NCBI RefSeq assembly: GCF_900324485.2
Contig: NC_046651.1
Coordinates: 15,264,605 to 15,328,604, forward strand
Direction: 5' to 3'
Origin: Mastacembelus armatus
Lineage: Eukaryota; Chordata; Actinopteri; Synbranchiformes; Mastacembelidae
Length of the DNA: 64,000 bases
Shown: positions 36,331 to 48,349 of the stretch, piece after piece
Position numbering within the stretch: position 1 is the stretch's first letter
How the letters are laid out: each line of letters begins with the position of its first letter
Made by a program: the position numbers and the translations under genes
The notes under the pieces: generated by a model
Told to the model about the DNA's origin: nothing
What the model saw: the letters and a program-made list of their open reading frames with translations, nothing else
The model's database searches: none

Positions 36331-39300
36331 TTAATGAGAAAATGTATACCAAAATCTCATGATCATTCTCTCCAGTGCATCATAATAAGGCATCCGTAAA
36401 CACTGTGTGTGGCAGATAAGAAACAGAGAATATAAGAGCAGAATTTGATTTGATTTGATTTAAAATGAATGGCAGCTTTAAAACAAAACCGCAGTTCATT
36501 TTAAATGATACAAGTAAGGTGGTTTTGAGTAAAATACTTAAACATAATTACATTACATTTTTTTCATCGTTGCTTCTAATGACCTATCACAAGCAGACAT
36601 TGAAGTAATAACTAATATAAACATATGGCTGCATTTTTAATTTTTGACATTTATTTCATCTCAGTGTATGTTCTGTTAACAGCATACAACAAATCATATA
36701 TTTTGTGATAATTTCATGTATAAAGGTTATTTTCTAAGGATGTAAATACTTTTGTAGCCTGCTATAGGCAGTAATGTTAGTTATTAATGTTTTATGTGAT
36801 TTTTAACAAAAGCTCTCTGGAAAATCCCCAGTTCTATGTTTCCAGACCACTAACTGAATGTAAAATTCATATGTGGACCTTTACACAAGTTATAGTTCAT
36901 CCAGCCATCCATCAATTTGTCCATCCCCTTTCTGCTGCTCATCCACCTCTAGAGCAAGTTTTATTATTAATTAATATAATCATGTTGATTATAGTATGAT
37001 ATAAATTAATGAATACTCTTGATAAATAATTGTGGCCTTACTCCACATTGGTTTCCCACCATAGTTTTATACAATGAGAGGTGTAATTGTAAATTTCATT
37101 CTATATAGTATTAAAAAGGTCTAATCATCTTAACATTGTAACTTGGGGATTTTATGTGGAAACCTGCCCTTACCTGTATTTCCTTTATTCTCTGTTAAAA
37201 CCGTTTCCAAAATATTGTTCACATTGTGCTTGCACAGTGGGCCTTGCAAGAATCATGGGACATAGTTTTCTCAACTTTACATGCTCTCCATATTTACCCT
37301 TTGGCCACATTTCCCTCCCAGTTTGTGGACCACTGGATTATGAAATTGTATGTTCCTCATAATTGATGCTACAGGCCAAAAAAGTCCACACACAATGATC
37401 ACTTCGCAAGGAAAGTGATTTTATTGTCACTGAGCCAAACTCCCTTTATACTTCACATTCATTTCGACTCACACTGTTCAAATGCAGAATTATTGATCAT
37501 TTGTTATTTTGTTAATGCTGTTCCAGCATGGCCAACCTCACCCCTCCACCTCTGATACCCCCTCCTCCCTCTCACCCTGCCTGTTCCACTCTCCCCCTGC
37601 TGTGCCTGGCTGCTCTTGTTTGACCTTTGCCCTCGCTTGCAGGTGGGCGGAGCAGGTGTCCAGAGTTGGCCAATAACAATCAGGGCATCGCCCTCTGTGA
37701 CACGCCCTCTTTGGGGTTGGATAATGAGCAAGCTCCCAACAGCCGATTCGCCGGTGAGTGGCAACCTCTCGAACATGGACCAATGAGAGCTGAGGACTGG
37801 GGGGTGAGGGGACATACAGGAGGAGAAGAAAAGATGAGGAGTGCATGGGTTATCAGAACCCAGATTCAGTAGAGTTAAGGATTTCTGACAAATTAGACTG
37901 CTATGCTAACATGTGAATGTAGGAAGCAAGAAACATCAGTTTCTATTTGGGCAGATTTAGTAGCAGCTAGTGACTTGAGTGGGGATTTGTAGCATCTTTG
38001 CCCAGCATGAAGATCTGAAGCTTTCCTTCTTCTCTTCATCCCTCCCCTTTGGTGTTGTGGTGCTTCATTGCTTCTCAGTACCAGTTAACTGTGCACTCTC
38101 TCCCTCCTCTCCCCTTTAACTGAAGCCCTGGTGTGAGTCTGTGTGTGAGTGCATTTTATTGTGTGTCTTGATGAGTGCTGTGTGCATGTTCAGTTTTCTG
38201 TTTTGTGAGAGCGTGAAAGAAAGAAAAAGTCTGGTTCATCCCAGAGTTAAAGTTCATGTTCGTCTGCCAGCTCCGAGCCGCTTTGCCAAACATCTGCAAC
38301 TCATTTTTTTCACCCACCCCCCTCAGCCATCCTACTCCTCATCTCTGCTTTTCAACACTTGGTCTGTTAGTGTGGTGAGAGCTAAAGATGCCAGTTTTGT
38401 TTTTAAATAAATGCATTTTTGAAATGTAGGTTATTTAATCGTCTGGAGTTTATTTTTGTAGACTTCCTATACTTTTGTTTTGGTGTTTAACGTCTTTTAA
38501 AACTCCACATACCTCACATATATGCTATTCGTCTTCAGCACAAACTCAGCTTTAAGTCTGACTTCTTATTTTGCCAATTTAACAAAGTGTCAATCAGCCA
38601 GGAAGCCATAGTACATAGAGAGAAATATAACATTCACTCATTTTTTTCATAGTCACTCAGATTATTATTGCCTTTACTGTTTATGTTGTGTGTGCGTAAG
38701 ACTTTAATGTATTTAAAGATGAATGGGTAGACTCCAGAGGGTTAATGTAACTTATCTACAGCTGATAATTTTGGATTCAAATTTGCTTGACATCCTTTAG
38801 CTCTTTGTCTTTCTCAAAGCCTTCAGCCCTCTAAAAGCCCTGTTTTTATTCCTCACATCAACCTTTTAGTATTTTATAGTGGATATTGTGACATGTTTTC
38901 TCTTTGTCGTAAAAGTGTTCTGTTATCTCTCAGTTTCTCTCACTTTTCCTCCTGTCATTCTGTACATATTCTGTTGTCTTTTCGTGGACGTTTTCCTTCT
39001 TCTATTTCCGTTTCTCTCTTTTTTTTTTTTTTTTTCCTCTTGATATCCCCTGTCTCTTTTCCTTCTTTCGCCTTCTTTCGGATGGACAGTCGAGGAGTCG
39101 TGCCCAGTACACATTGAGGACTAGGTATGGAGTTACGTCCAGATGGTAGATCAGACACTAGGGGCACAAGTTGTAGTTTGCTTCGTCCTTTAACTTTGTC
39201 TCATTACAGTCATCTATCTTTTGTTAACTACTTTTTGTTTTTGCTGCTTATCATGATTCAGTTTAGATTGCATGTCTTCCTCTAAAAATATAGTACTGCA

Positions 39301-40087
39301 TAGTTAAGTATACAGTTAATATGCATTGGAGGCATGTACAAAGTAGAATTGACTTGGTCAAGATTACAACAATATAAAATATTTGAATAGTTCAAAAGAG
39401 TATGTACATATCCTAAGGAAGTATTGTACAAAAAGTAGAGTAGTAGCCCAAGTTATAAATGTAGTAAGGTATTACATCGTGTTTTTATCAAGATAGTGCG
39501 TATGTAGCGGCCATTGTTCTGCCCTGTTCTTGCCTGTCTCTAGTCCACAGGTCTAAATCAAACTACAAACTATTTTATTGTTTTGCAAGGCAAAGAGAGA
39601 GGCAGATTTTGATGTAAAAACACTCAAAATGTCTGTTTTTGACAAACATTGGACATATATCAATAGACAGGTGCCAGGACACAAGATAATAAGAGTCATC
39701 TGGTAGCAGTAGGTGCAAATTAAAAAGCAGTATCTGTTCTTTTTCCTAAAGATCAGCACATGAGTGAATATGTCCCAATAGGGTACACATGTGTCAGGGT
39801 TAGAGTAAAGTCAGGATTAGACAACATGGATATGAATTTACACTGAGAGATGCAGCTGTGTTCAAAAAGCAGTTTCCTCACCTTGCGAGTTGTGCAACAC
39901 ACCTATTGTCTTCTCCTGTGTTGTTTTCTGTCCTTCAGGTCTGATGTACCTTGGGGGCTATAGGCCTGTTTTGGAGCCCCTCCCCCACAACACCTCCACC
40001 AGCAATATCAACCTGGAGGAGCAGGGGGCAGAGAATAGGGACAGCCAGAGTCCTAAACATCCCCGCCATGGACAACTCATTGTGTAA
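24504..40087 (+). CDS. rnf157: E3 ubiquitin ligase RNF157 (mahogunin family)
   Basis: Nineteen exons join in frame to 701 residues (human RNF157 is about 679): 24504-24591, 26653-26771, 28999-29087, 29599-29748, 30341-30458, 30588-30654, 30740-30783, 31378-31425, 31591-31662, 31812-31971, 32769-32881, 32986-33218, 33521-33623, 33723-33831, 34445-34662, 34750-34815, 34897-34945, 37643-37753 and 39939-40087. The N terminus MGALTSRQ has a myristoylation-type glycine. The mahogunin domain follows (GEKFDSTHPEGYLFGEN, TLRSLINIRKDTLRL, FTFDADTQVAITIYYQA). The C3HC4 RING uses C278, C281, C293, H295, C299, C302, C313 and C316, ending CPICR. The long C-terminal half is Ser/Asp/Glu-rich and contains CSESDA and SSSGAIDQSSCTGTPLSST, close to RNF157. 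The family attaches ubiquitin through an E2 bound to the RING; RNF157 is mainly neuronal. RNF157 rather than MGRN1 is chosen on this tail and on 17q25 synteny. Confidence 0.95.
35755..35818 (+). repeat. GT/GA microsatellite in rnf157 intron 17
   Basis: A GTGCGTGTGTGTGT run is followed within 10 bp by an AGAGAGAGCGAGAGAGA run. Confidence 0.85.
36297..36329. repeat. Poly(T) tract, 33 bases, in rnf157 intron 17
   Basis: An uninterrupted T run. On the minus strand it would be the poly(A) tail of a retroposed sequence, but no body was recognised beside it. Confidence 0.85.
39090..39124 (+). CDS. rnf157: Candidate rnf157 cassette exon with in-frame stop
   Basis: After a long T/C tract (about 38990-39080) and GGACAG, 35 nt read in the phase of exon 18 as VEESCPVHIED followed by TAG. 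The TAG is immediately followed by a consensus donor GTATGG. Skipping it lets exon 18 (phase 1) join exon 20 and end in HPRHGQLIV. Including it gives a shorter protein with a different C terminus. The peptide is clean and the splice signals are good, so alternative use is likely but not shown. Confidence 0.6.
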
Positions 40088-41102
40088 CACCTTCACACAC
40101 ACACACACACACACAGTATACACAATCTTCACATTATCTATCCAGAGTCAGCTCTTCTTACCCTGCCATAGTGCTGAATTGCTGGATGCTGTCCTCATTG
40201 AACAGGGAAACCCACCCTCACTTTTCTAAACATTTCCTGGATTGATTGTCATTGCTGGCGCTGAAACTCTCCTCGAGCGGAAAGCAAACGAAAGAGGAAT
40301 GAACAGCATCTCCTCTGTTGTCTGTGCACTTTTTATTATCACAGGAGTTTCCTTTGTTTTTGTTTTTTTTTTTGTTTTTTGTGACCTAATTTGTTGTGGG
40401 AATGATTAGCCTACTGCTGCGTCATTATTTATTAACTGTAGGTCTAACTAATGAGAGCTGTGTATTGTGACAATATCTTTACAAAAATACATGCTGCTCC
40501 TTTCCTTTCTATCCTTTCCTTTCATCTTCTCTCCTATATTACCAGCCAAACAGTCAGGGCCTACTGTGATCGGCAATCGGATTTATTACTACTGTAGTTC
40601 TTCTCTGTTTTAAACTGTTTGTTGAATAAATGACCAGGCACTACATAAAAGTAAGCTGAACCCGGACAGCTTTACCTTACCAAACTAAAATGTGCTGACT
40701 CCTCTCCTCGCATCAGGGAGCTCCTGTCTCGGCTTCGCATGCAGCTTTTGACCCCTCGCTGGTGTTTTCATCTCATTCCAACAATGATTTCCAAAAATCA
40801 CAAGCTCTTCTGAATGTGAAACTAGAAACGCTCCAACTTGTATGATGATGGTGGTTAAACTGAACAGCAATGGATTGGGGGCAAAAAGAGATGTCACACA
40901 GAATGTATGATGTGGATCTCTAAGGAGAATGTACATGACTTCTAAATCATTACCTAAACTGAAAATATGAATCGTAAACTGTGTCTTTAAACACACACAT
41001 ACACACATATGGTATGCCATCCCATCCTTCTGCAGCTCCATTTTAGCATGTCAGTATTATCATAGTGCAAGTGGAATTCAGCAAGTACCACCAAGCAATA
41101 AA
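40088..41102 (+). other. rnf157: rnf157 3' UTR
   Basis: The stop codon is followed 7 bp later by a (CA)n run (40094-40116). AATAAA signals at 40625-40630 and 41097-41102 are the likely poly(A) sites; another at 41960-41965 would give a longer UTR. No coding sequence was seen. Confidence 0.6.
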
Positions 41103-42133
41103 GATGCCAAAGCAGCATCTCCGCCTTTTCTGCTGCAGGAGGATGCTATTTCATGACAAAACTGTGTTTGCACTGGCCTGTTGTATTCATATTCAGACAT
41201 TTTGGTGTATTCGTTAATTTATATTTTAATGTTGCCACTGTAGCCAGGTTTATTGTGATACCAGTATGCAGTAAGTTTGAAAGCCTAAACATGATATTTA
41301 GGTTAGCTGGTTCATCCTCATATTCCCAATTATTATCATCCCGAGCCCTTTTCTCTTTATTTGTAAAGCTTTTAGTTGTTTTGGTTTTGTATAACTTTAA
41401 TGTGCAGCTCACCTGTTGTTGATGTTCTCTGTTTCTGTGTTCTAATTTGTTGCAAAACTCTATGTTGTTTATTAGAATGTGGATGAAAATATGTGAACAA
41501 TTTGTGAAGGTTTACATTCTTGCACATACGTGTGCTCAGATAACAAATAACTGAAAAGGGACAATATCAACATTTAATGCACTACTAGCTGTTTCCTAGA
41601 CAACACACTTGGTGCATGAGGCAATAGTAAAGTAAGCATGTTAGTCTAGGTCAGCCTGCACCCTCCTGTAGAATACTTGATGATGGATTACTGCACACGT
41701 ATAAAGCAGTACCATATCCTTCTGTAGTGTGTTATAATCGGTTGCTGGTACCCTATTCCCTTGGCTGAACTGTTGAGGTAAAAACTACTGCACTACTATA
41801 TCCAAGCTGCAAACAGTCTTGATCACTTTCCAAATGTGTACATGAAGCTGTTCTCTGACACCAGTCACAGTATGATATCAAAGGCATGGGTCCCAAATCT
41901 AAAAGACCCCACTTTTCTAGAATTATGAGTAAAAATGTCAAAGAAAATATCAAACGGACAATAAAGTTTTTGCAACTCAACAAGTGGTTCTCTTTTGACT
42001 TAAATGGGCAAAATGTAACAATCTGCAGTGGTTATAGTCATTGTTATGCCCTTGCACTGGTGATGTTTTCAGGTTGTCCATCTGTTGTTCCTATTGTGTC
42101 CACTTGGTTTCAGTGACAAACTGATTCAGTTTT

Positions 42134-42310
42134 GGTGGTCAAAGGTCAAAAGTCAAGGTCACAGTGACCTTACGTTCATCCCACTCTTGTGAACACGACG
42201 TGACATCTGGGGGTCTCAGTGATTTTCTACAGTTTAGCATGCTTGTGAAGCATAACTTGGCTGGTTGGTGGCAAAATACAACCACAATGCGGTATTTCTA
42301 GTTCAAACTA
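42134..42310. repeat. Probable interspersed repeat with AGGTCA half-site cluster
   Basis: GGTCAAAGGTCAAAAGTCAA and the following text through AACTTGGCTGGTTGGTGGCA resemble a dispersed fish repeat in which GGTCA-type words recur. The family was not identified. Confidence 0.45.
42156..42170. promoter_or_regulatory. Perfect estrogen-response-element palindrome
   Basis: AGGTCA-CAG-TGACCT matches the consensus ERE exactly. It lies just after direct GGTCA repeats, inside a repeat-like block 1.4 kb upstream of receptor gene A. Function is inferred from motif only. Confidence 0.5.
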
Positions 42311-43474
42311 AGTTATGCAGCATTTTCCCACCAGTGCTAATTTTGTATTTGTAACAGTAAAAATAATCTTTCATTGAAATATTTCTTTTGTAATGTTGCT
42401 TCATGTATAATCCCTGTAAATATGCAATTATTTGCTGGCATGTTAACCACATTAACTATATGTTACTTTATATTGTCAGTTTAAATGGTGCTTCACTGCC
42501 CTCATGTGGCCGGACAAGGAAACAAGGAAATACTGCAATTTTAAACATGATGGATAAGCTATAGTACATAGAGTATAGTAGCTTATTGTAGATTTGGCTC
42601 AACAAGCTAAAGAGTAGCCTGGTTCTAGTGTGGAAAGTATTACTGGACAGAAAAGAACTATTTCAATGCATAGTTATTATTTCTTGTTATTGTATTAATC
42701 AAATGCTGAAAATTCGATTATTGTGTATTGGTTGAACATTGAATATCTTCAGTTTCTGGACATTGACCAGTCAAAACAAGAGAGTTGTCAACATCTCAAT
42801 CTCCTTGGTGTTTCCAAACTTTTTCTGGCAGTTTATAGACCAAATGATGTGAAAAATAGTCTGAGTATTTATTAATGAGCAAATATTAATTAGTAACATT
42901 CTGCCCAAAGCCTATTTGTTTGTAAAGTGCAGTATAATTGCACCAAATCCATTAAAAACACTTTGAATTAAAACTCCATCAGTGAAGTGACTTACTTTTT
43001 ACATTAATAATAAATCAGCTTTAATTCTTGGCTGCCTGCTGTAAGCCTGGCAGGGGCTGACAGTGGGTATAAATGTGGACAGTGTTCATAATGTCATTAC
43101 CACGTCATTTTGGTGATCAAGTTCCACACTAATTGAATTTCCCTTCTCCTTTGTTGTGTGCCGATCTGCATGTGTCACAATAAATGTCTGTTTTATACCT
43201 CTGTTCACTCATGTACAAACTTAACACCCTGTGCTGTTAGATATGTTTTTTTCACATTCATCCCATTCCTAACCGATACATTTTCTCCACCTTACTTTCC
43301 TTTGACTTTATTATTGTTACTCTTAAAAATTACTACTTTAATCTCACCCTTCTTTGAGAGTCAAACCCAGGCTTGGTATATACTCCATGTCCCCCTCCTC
43401 CTCTGTAAACCAATTACAGTGTCGAGCTCTCCACTGAGAGAGAGGTTTTTTATTTCAGGCAGAGACGTTCACAC

Positions 43475-43485
43475 TGCCCAGCCCT
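43475..43485 (+). promoter_or_regulatory. Shared receptor-gene leader motif, gene A copy
   Basis: TGCCCAGCCCT lies 80 bp before the gene A start codon. The same word, within a longer identical block, precedes genes B, C and D at 115-126 bp. Confidence 0.45.
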
Positions 43486-43554
43486 GCTCAGCTGGACACA
43501 CACTTGGCTGGAAGCTGCTCTAACACATACACACACACACACACAGATGCAGAT

Positions 43555-46500
43555 ATGATACCTGTTGCTTTCATTGTCCTGGTCATCCTCACAGGTAAGA
43601 CAATTTTTTATATGTTTGATCCTTGGAAGAGGAAGTAGAGGCTGTTCTATAAACAAATAAGGAATGACAATAATAGTGAAATGCAGTTTATTAGTATAAA
43701 ATATATTTTTAATGGAAAAGTTATAATTTTTGACAAGAACTGTAGATGCACAAATTGAGCTGTTAGGACCATTAGCATGTTAAAGTTTAAATAGAATACT
43801 TCTGTCTTAATGCAGATGGTTCATCCGGTAAGAAAGTATGTAGTTACCAGGACGTTCTGGACCACCTGAACCTGACCTACGGTAACAGTATGTTTAAACT
43901 GACCCGGCCGGTTCTGGACCACACACAGGTCACCATAGTAGAGTTAGATATCATCCTATATGCCATCCTGGCTGTGGTAAGTACTGCTGTGCTGGGGAAT
44001 GAATAATCTGCTAAAAGCTGTCAAGCAGGTGATTAGTTCTGACTTGTGTATACGTGTTCATTTACAGATTGAGAAAACACAGACTTTCATTCCTTTCATC
44101 TGGGCATCAATGGTGAGTTGACTGACTCAATCATTATGGCTTTTTGTTCTGCTTGTTTAAATGTAAAAACCTCAGTGGACACTTCTTTTCATCTCAGGCT
44201 CTGGTTGACAGCCTGTTCTGTATTTTATTCCAAATTTGTCTGTAACAATGTTTCTTGTTTTTTCTGTAAATTCACCTTTAATTCGCTGCAGATGTGGACT
44301 GATGAACGCATCTCATGGGACCCTGTGCAATTTTGTGGAATCACTCAGATTTCACTTCCTAGAGACTTACTCTGGAAACCAGATCTTTTTATCTACGAGA
44401 TGTGAGCCTGCAGCACAGACACACAAAGTTTAGCTTATCAGTAGATACAGTCACTTTAAATGAATACAGGAGACACTTTTATGCTTATTTGCTCTTATGA
44501 ATTAAATATGAAGCAATTGGCTAGCTTAGCTTAGCATAAACACTGGAAACGGGGAGTAACAGCTGGCCGGACTCTGTGAATTCACCAATTTACATTTATA
44601 TCTTGTTGAATCTACATAATTCCAATTCAATATATAATGCTTTGTAAAAATGCATGTTTTTTTGAGAACAGGAAAATCTGGTGAAATGTGTGTATGGTCT
44701 AATGCTCTGCAAAAAAAGACTGTGTGTGTTGTCTCAGGGTACAGAAAGATAACTCCCCTCAGAATCCCTACATCTACATGTCCTATGATGGGAAAATCTT
44801 TTCTGAAGCGGTCATTAATGTGGTCAGCACCTGTAAAATGGATGTCCACAAGTTCCCCTTCGACACGCAGCAATGCAGCATCTCCATTGGCTCTGCAGTC
44901 CATTGTGGTGAGAGATGAGTGTGTGTGTGTGCGCTTCTGTCAGTCTGTACTGCAGTAGGTGTGAATGTCATATGTTTTTCCCTCCTTGCCTCAAATCTCT
45001 CTCTTCTCTCACCTCAGTTAATGAAATTCGCCTCTTTCCTTCCTCCAACTCATCTCGGGCCACGCAGTTTTCCAGGGAGGTGATGAAGACTCAGGGAGAG
45101 TGGGAGTTCCTCCAGCTGTCTGTCGCCAGCAGCAACTTCACCTTCAGCAACAGACAGTGGGATGTGCTTATATACACTGTAGGTAGCACAGAGAGACAAA
45201 CACAGGTGACAAACTAAAGAAAAAAATGAATAAATGTGTAGAGAATGAGTCAAAGGCAGCACAGAATGGTTTGATTAGAATAACTGTGAATCACGTTTAA
45301 ACTTCTGTAGGAGATTTTAGTGTGTTGTGTTCAGACAGCAAAGACCGATAAGTCAAATCCATGCTCTTAAATGACTTAATTCATGCTCGCACTAAATTGG
45401 AGATGGAAATTAACATAATAACAATCATTTATATCATGAATGAAGTAATAGAAGAGCACAGATAAAGTAGCTAAAATCTGAATATGTCCTAATTTCTGTC
45501 TAGTCTGAACCTTGAACATATTTTCCCAGTTCACCATGAAGCGAAGGCCCCTCCTCCATGTCATCAACTTCCTGTTGCCCATCCTGTTCTTCCTCAGTCT
45601 GGATCTTGCCTCCTTCTTCATCTCAGACCATCGAGGCGAGAAACTGGGCTTCAAGGTCACCGTACTGCTCGCCATCTCTGTCCTGCTGCTCATCCTGAAC
45701 GAAATCCTGCCCTCAATGTCCAACAAGACTCCACTCATAGGTATTACCCTCCAGCTTAAAGGGCCTATTTTAACAGAATTACCACAAATATGGATAGGAA
45801 CACTACACACCAGAACAAAAAGTATTTATGGCCTTTTTGTTCCTCTCAGCTACCTACTGTATTGTGATTTTTGCTCTGATGCTGCTCAGTCTGCTGGAGA
45901 CCATCTTGGTTACATATCTGATGGAAACTGACTCTGCTCGTCAGGAGAAGCTCAGGCTGAAGGAAGACCTGGAGGACAAAGAGGGAAAAGTCAAAATCGA
46001 TGACTGTAGTGCCGGTCAGACCCACATTACATAATTTTTTCAAGATGCCTCATGAATGGAAATGTTATTATTGCTGTTTGTAGTTTTAGCCAAACACATT
46101 AGGACCTAGCAATGTTCTTACTGCCTGGGTCTTGATTCTTTCATAATATGTACTATACATCCATCCATCCATCCATCTTCTATACCCGCTTTTCCTGGTT
46201 CAGGGTCACGGGGATCTGCTGGAGCCTATCCCAGCTCTCTCTCGGGTGGAAGGCAGGGGTACACCCTGGACAGGTCACCAGTCTGTCGCAGGGCCACATA
46301 TAGACACACAAAGACAGACAACCTATGTACTATACATAAGTATTTGAAACCAAGTTGTTGCACTTGTAATGTACTATGTAGAAACTGTGACTAATATTGC
46401 CTCTGCAGTCATTCTTGTGTTGTATGTGCTGATTGTTTTCAGAGGCGAAAAAATGGACTGGCTGTTCATGCATCTGCAAAATGTCCGATGGTGAGAAGCT

Positions 46501-47356
46501 GCATGAGCTGCTGCCTTCTCCTCTCAAGGTAAAAAAAAAAAAAAAAAAAGATTGTACATGTACATGAAGCTTTTAGATGCTGTTGTGTTGTCTCTAGACA
46601 TGTAATGTAGGAGGGTATTAATGCAGAATTTTACTACCCTCCAAAAATAAAATGTTGTCCAAAGCATGGCCACACACTGAAGCAAACTGATCTGACAACA
46701 AAGCTGAATCAGGCTCCACATTGCAGTGTGATGTTATCCTGTTTGGACCAGTTAGTTCATACAAGTCCACATTCCTAATGCATTACTTTGTAGGGTAAAT
46801 GGGATGCATCTGCTGTTTATCTTGATGGAAGATAAAATTGTTGTGACTGTGACAGTAGAATCAAATTATTACAAAGTGCTGTACAGTGTTTACCAGCTGA
46901 ACCTTTGAATGCATTAGTCTATTCCATGTCTATAGTTGGGAACATTTAGCATCTTAAAACAATTTAAGCCTGTTGGGAAGCAATGACTTGTATATTCTTT
47001 TATAAATGTAAAGATTCTCTATAATAGCTCGTAAAAGATATGACACCAACCTCAGTGACAGTGTGGGTGGGTGTTGTGACCAGTCTCAGCAAGAGGATAA
47101 GCGGCTCTAACATGGCTCTGACTCCATGTGTGTGCAGGTCAACAACAGCATTCAGTCTGAGGAGTCTCGTGTGTTGCTGCTGATTCTGGAGGAGCTGAAG
47201 GAGCTGCAGAAAACTCTGCATCTGCATGTCAGCTGCATAATGGAGGGAGGAGCATCTGTCCAGTGGGTTACAAGGATCAACAGAGCCTTCTTCATTTTCT
47301 ACATCATCACTGTGTCATTGTTTCTATCTGTCCTCTACAATGAATGGATCAGTTAG
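43555..47356 (+). CDS. 5-HT3A-like Cys-loop ligand-gated cation channel, gene A
   Basis: Ten exons (43555-43594, 43816-43976, 44068-44112, 44292-44401, 44738-44907, 45018-45178, 45530-45740, 45850-46014, 46443-46528 and 47138-47356) give 455 residues. A 13-residue hydrophobic signal peptide precedes an extracellular domain with C22, C97 and the Cys-loop C151-C165 (KFPFDTQQ). KRRPLLHVINFLLPILFFL opens M1. M2 keeps the -1' Glu, 9' Leu and 20' Glu of cation channels. M3 contains SLLETI. A charged cytoplasmic loop with a CSCIC cluster precedes M4. The family forms pentamers in the plasma membrane. Loop B has Ala172 where 5-HT3A has the serotonin-binding Trp. Within the array A is the most diverged member. 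The start codon overlaps a four-codon upstream ORF by ATGA. Human ZACN is syntenic, so a ZAC-like ligand is possible. Confidence 0.88.
46161..46324 (-). mobile_element. Fish retroposon fragment with 13-bp target-site duplication
   Basis: A (CCAT)n start, then GGTTCAGGGTCACGGGGATC, GGGGTACACCCTGGACAGGT and CAGACAACC: the same family as 6873-7009, in reverse orientation. ATGTACTATACAT flanks it exactly at 46148-46160 and 46325-46337. It lies in intron 8 of receptor gene A. Confidence 0.8.
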
Positions 47357-48349
47357 AAGCATACAGTATTACCCCAAATATTGTGCTGTTTGTCTACTAT
47401 GATTTGCTAATGCATTAATGTATCAAAATATGAACACAACAAACCTTAAAGTTAAAAGCACGCCATGCACTTGCTAACTTAATATGACATATGGCAAGTC
47501 CATCTAATGTGAGCTAGTCAGGACTGCAAAAGATTAAAGAGGAAAATGTTCTGTTACCAGTTAAAATCCTTCACTTTGACAACACAAGCACACAGACTCA
47601 CTGGCCTCACTTAAGTCACTTTTTACACTGTTATTTCTCCTGTTATCTCTTTATTCTCCTGTCTCAGTCTACTTGCACCTCACAGCTCATCTGTCACTCT
47701 GACTTTGCACCAAGTCGTCCTCACTGGCCTAATTGTGTTCCTAAGTGTATTATAAATATGTTGTTCCTAACGAAGCATTTACAGCAAAATGATTAAATTT
47801 AATGTGTCAAACTTGAATTTGATCCCAGCAGCTTTCTAACAGTGTCTGTGTGCTGCCACAAGGTGGAGCGAACTGGTTTATACCAGTGATCAGGTACTTT
47901 GACTATAACTATAACTAACTTTAACTATATATTAAAAATGCATGAAACTAACTTTTGCATTAATGAACACATACTGAGAAGAGAGTCTCTGGTGTCACTG
48001 ACTCTGTTGTTCATTGTTTTTCTGCCTGGAAATGCAGGATTTTTGAACAAAATGAGCTGCAGTAAATGATTTACCATTAAATAGCCATTATAGGCCACTT
48101 TTGTCTCCAGCAGTCACCGTCCTCCCCCAAAAGACCACAGGGATGTGATGACTGCTGTGGGAGTGACTACTCTCTCCGGATGGCTGCCAGACTAATGAAT
48201 TTATTTAAAAAAACGCAACAAAAATTTGGTCACTCAGTTTGCCCAGCCCTCTTCCAGTATGAGACAGTATTAGTGGTGACATTTCCAGTCAAAGAAAGAA
48301 CAGGGACACACACCAACTGTCTTTTCAGGTTCCCACAAGTTCTGTGGCC
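47357..48349. other. Spacer between receptor genes A and B
   Basis: No exon seen. CCACAAGGTGGAGC at 47856-47869 resembles a CTCF core. The promoter and 5' UTR of gene B are expected in the last 150-200 bases, including the shared motif at 48235-48258. Confidence 0.5.
48235..48258 (+). promoter_or_regulatory. Shared receptor-gene leader motif, gene B copy
   Basis: CAGTTTGCCCAGCCCTCTTC plus CAGT is identical upstream of genes C and D, although gene B's upstream region is outside the recent duplication. It therefore predates that event and has been kept. Confidence 0.5.

Larger units (their letters stand above)
41103..43554. other. Intergenic region before the receptor array
   Basis: Mostly AT-rich and without recognisable exons. 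It contains a repeat-like block with nuclear-receptor half-sites near 42135-42300. The promoter and 5' UTR of receptor gene A occupy about the last 200 bases. Confidence 0.55.
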
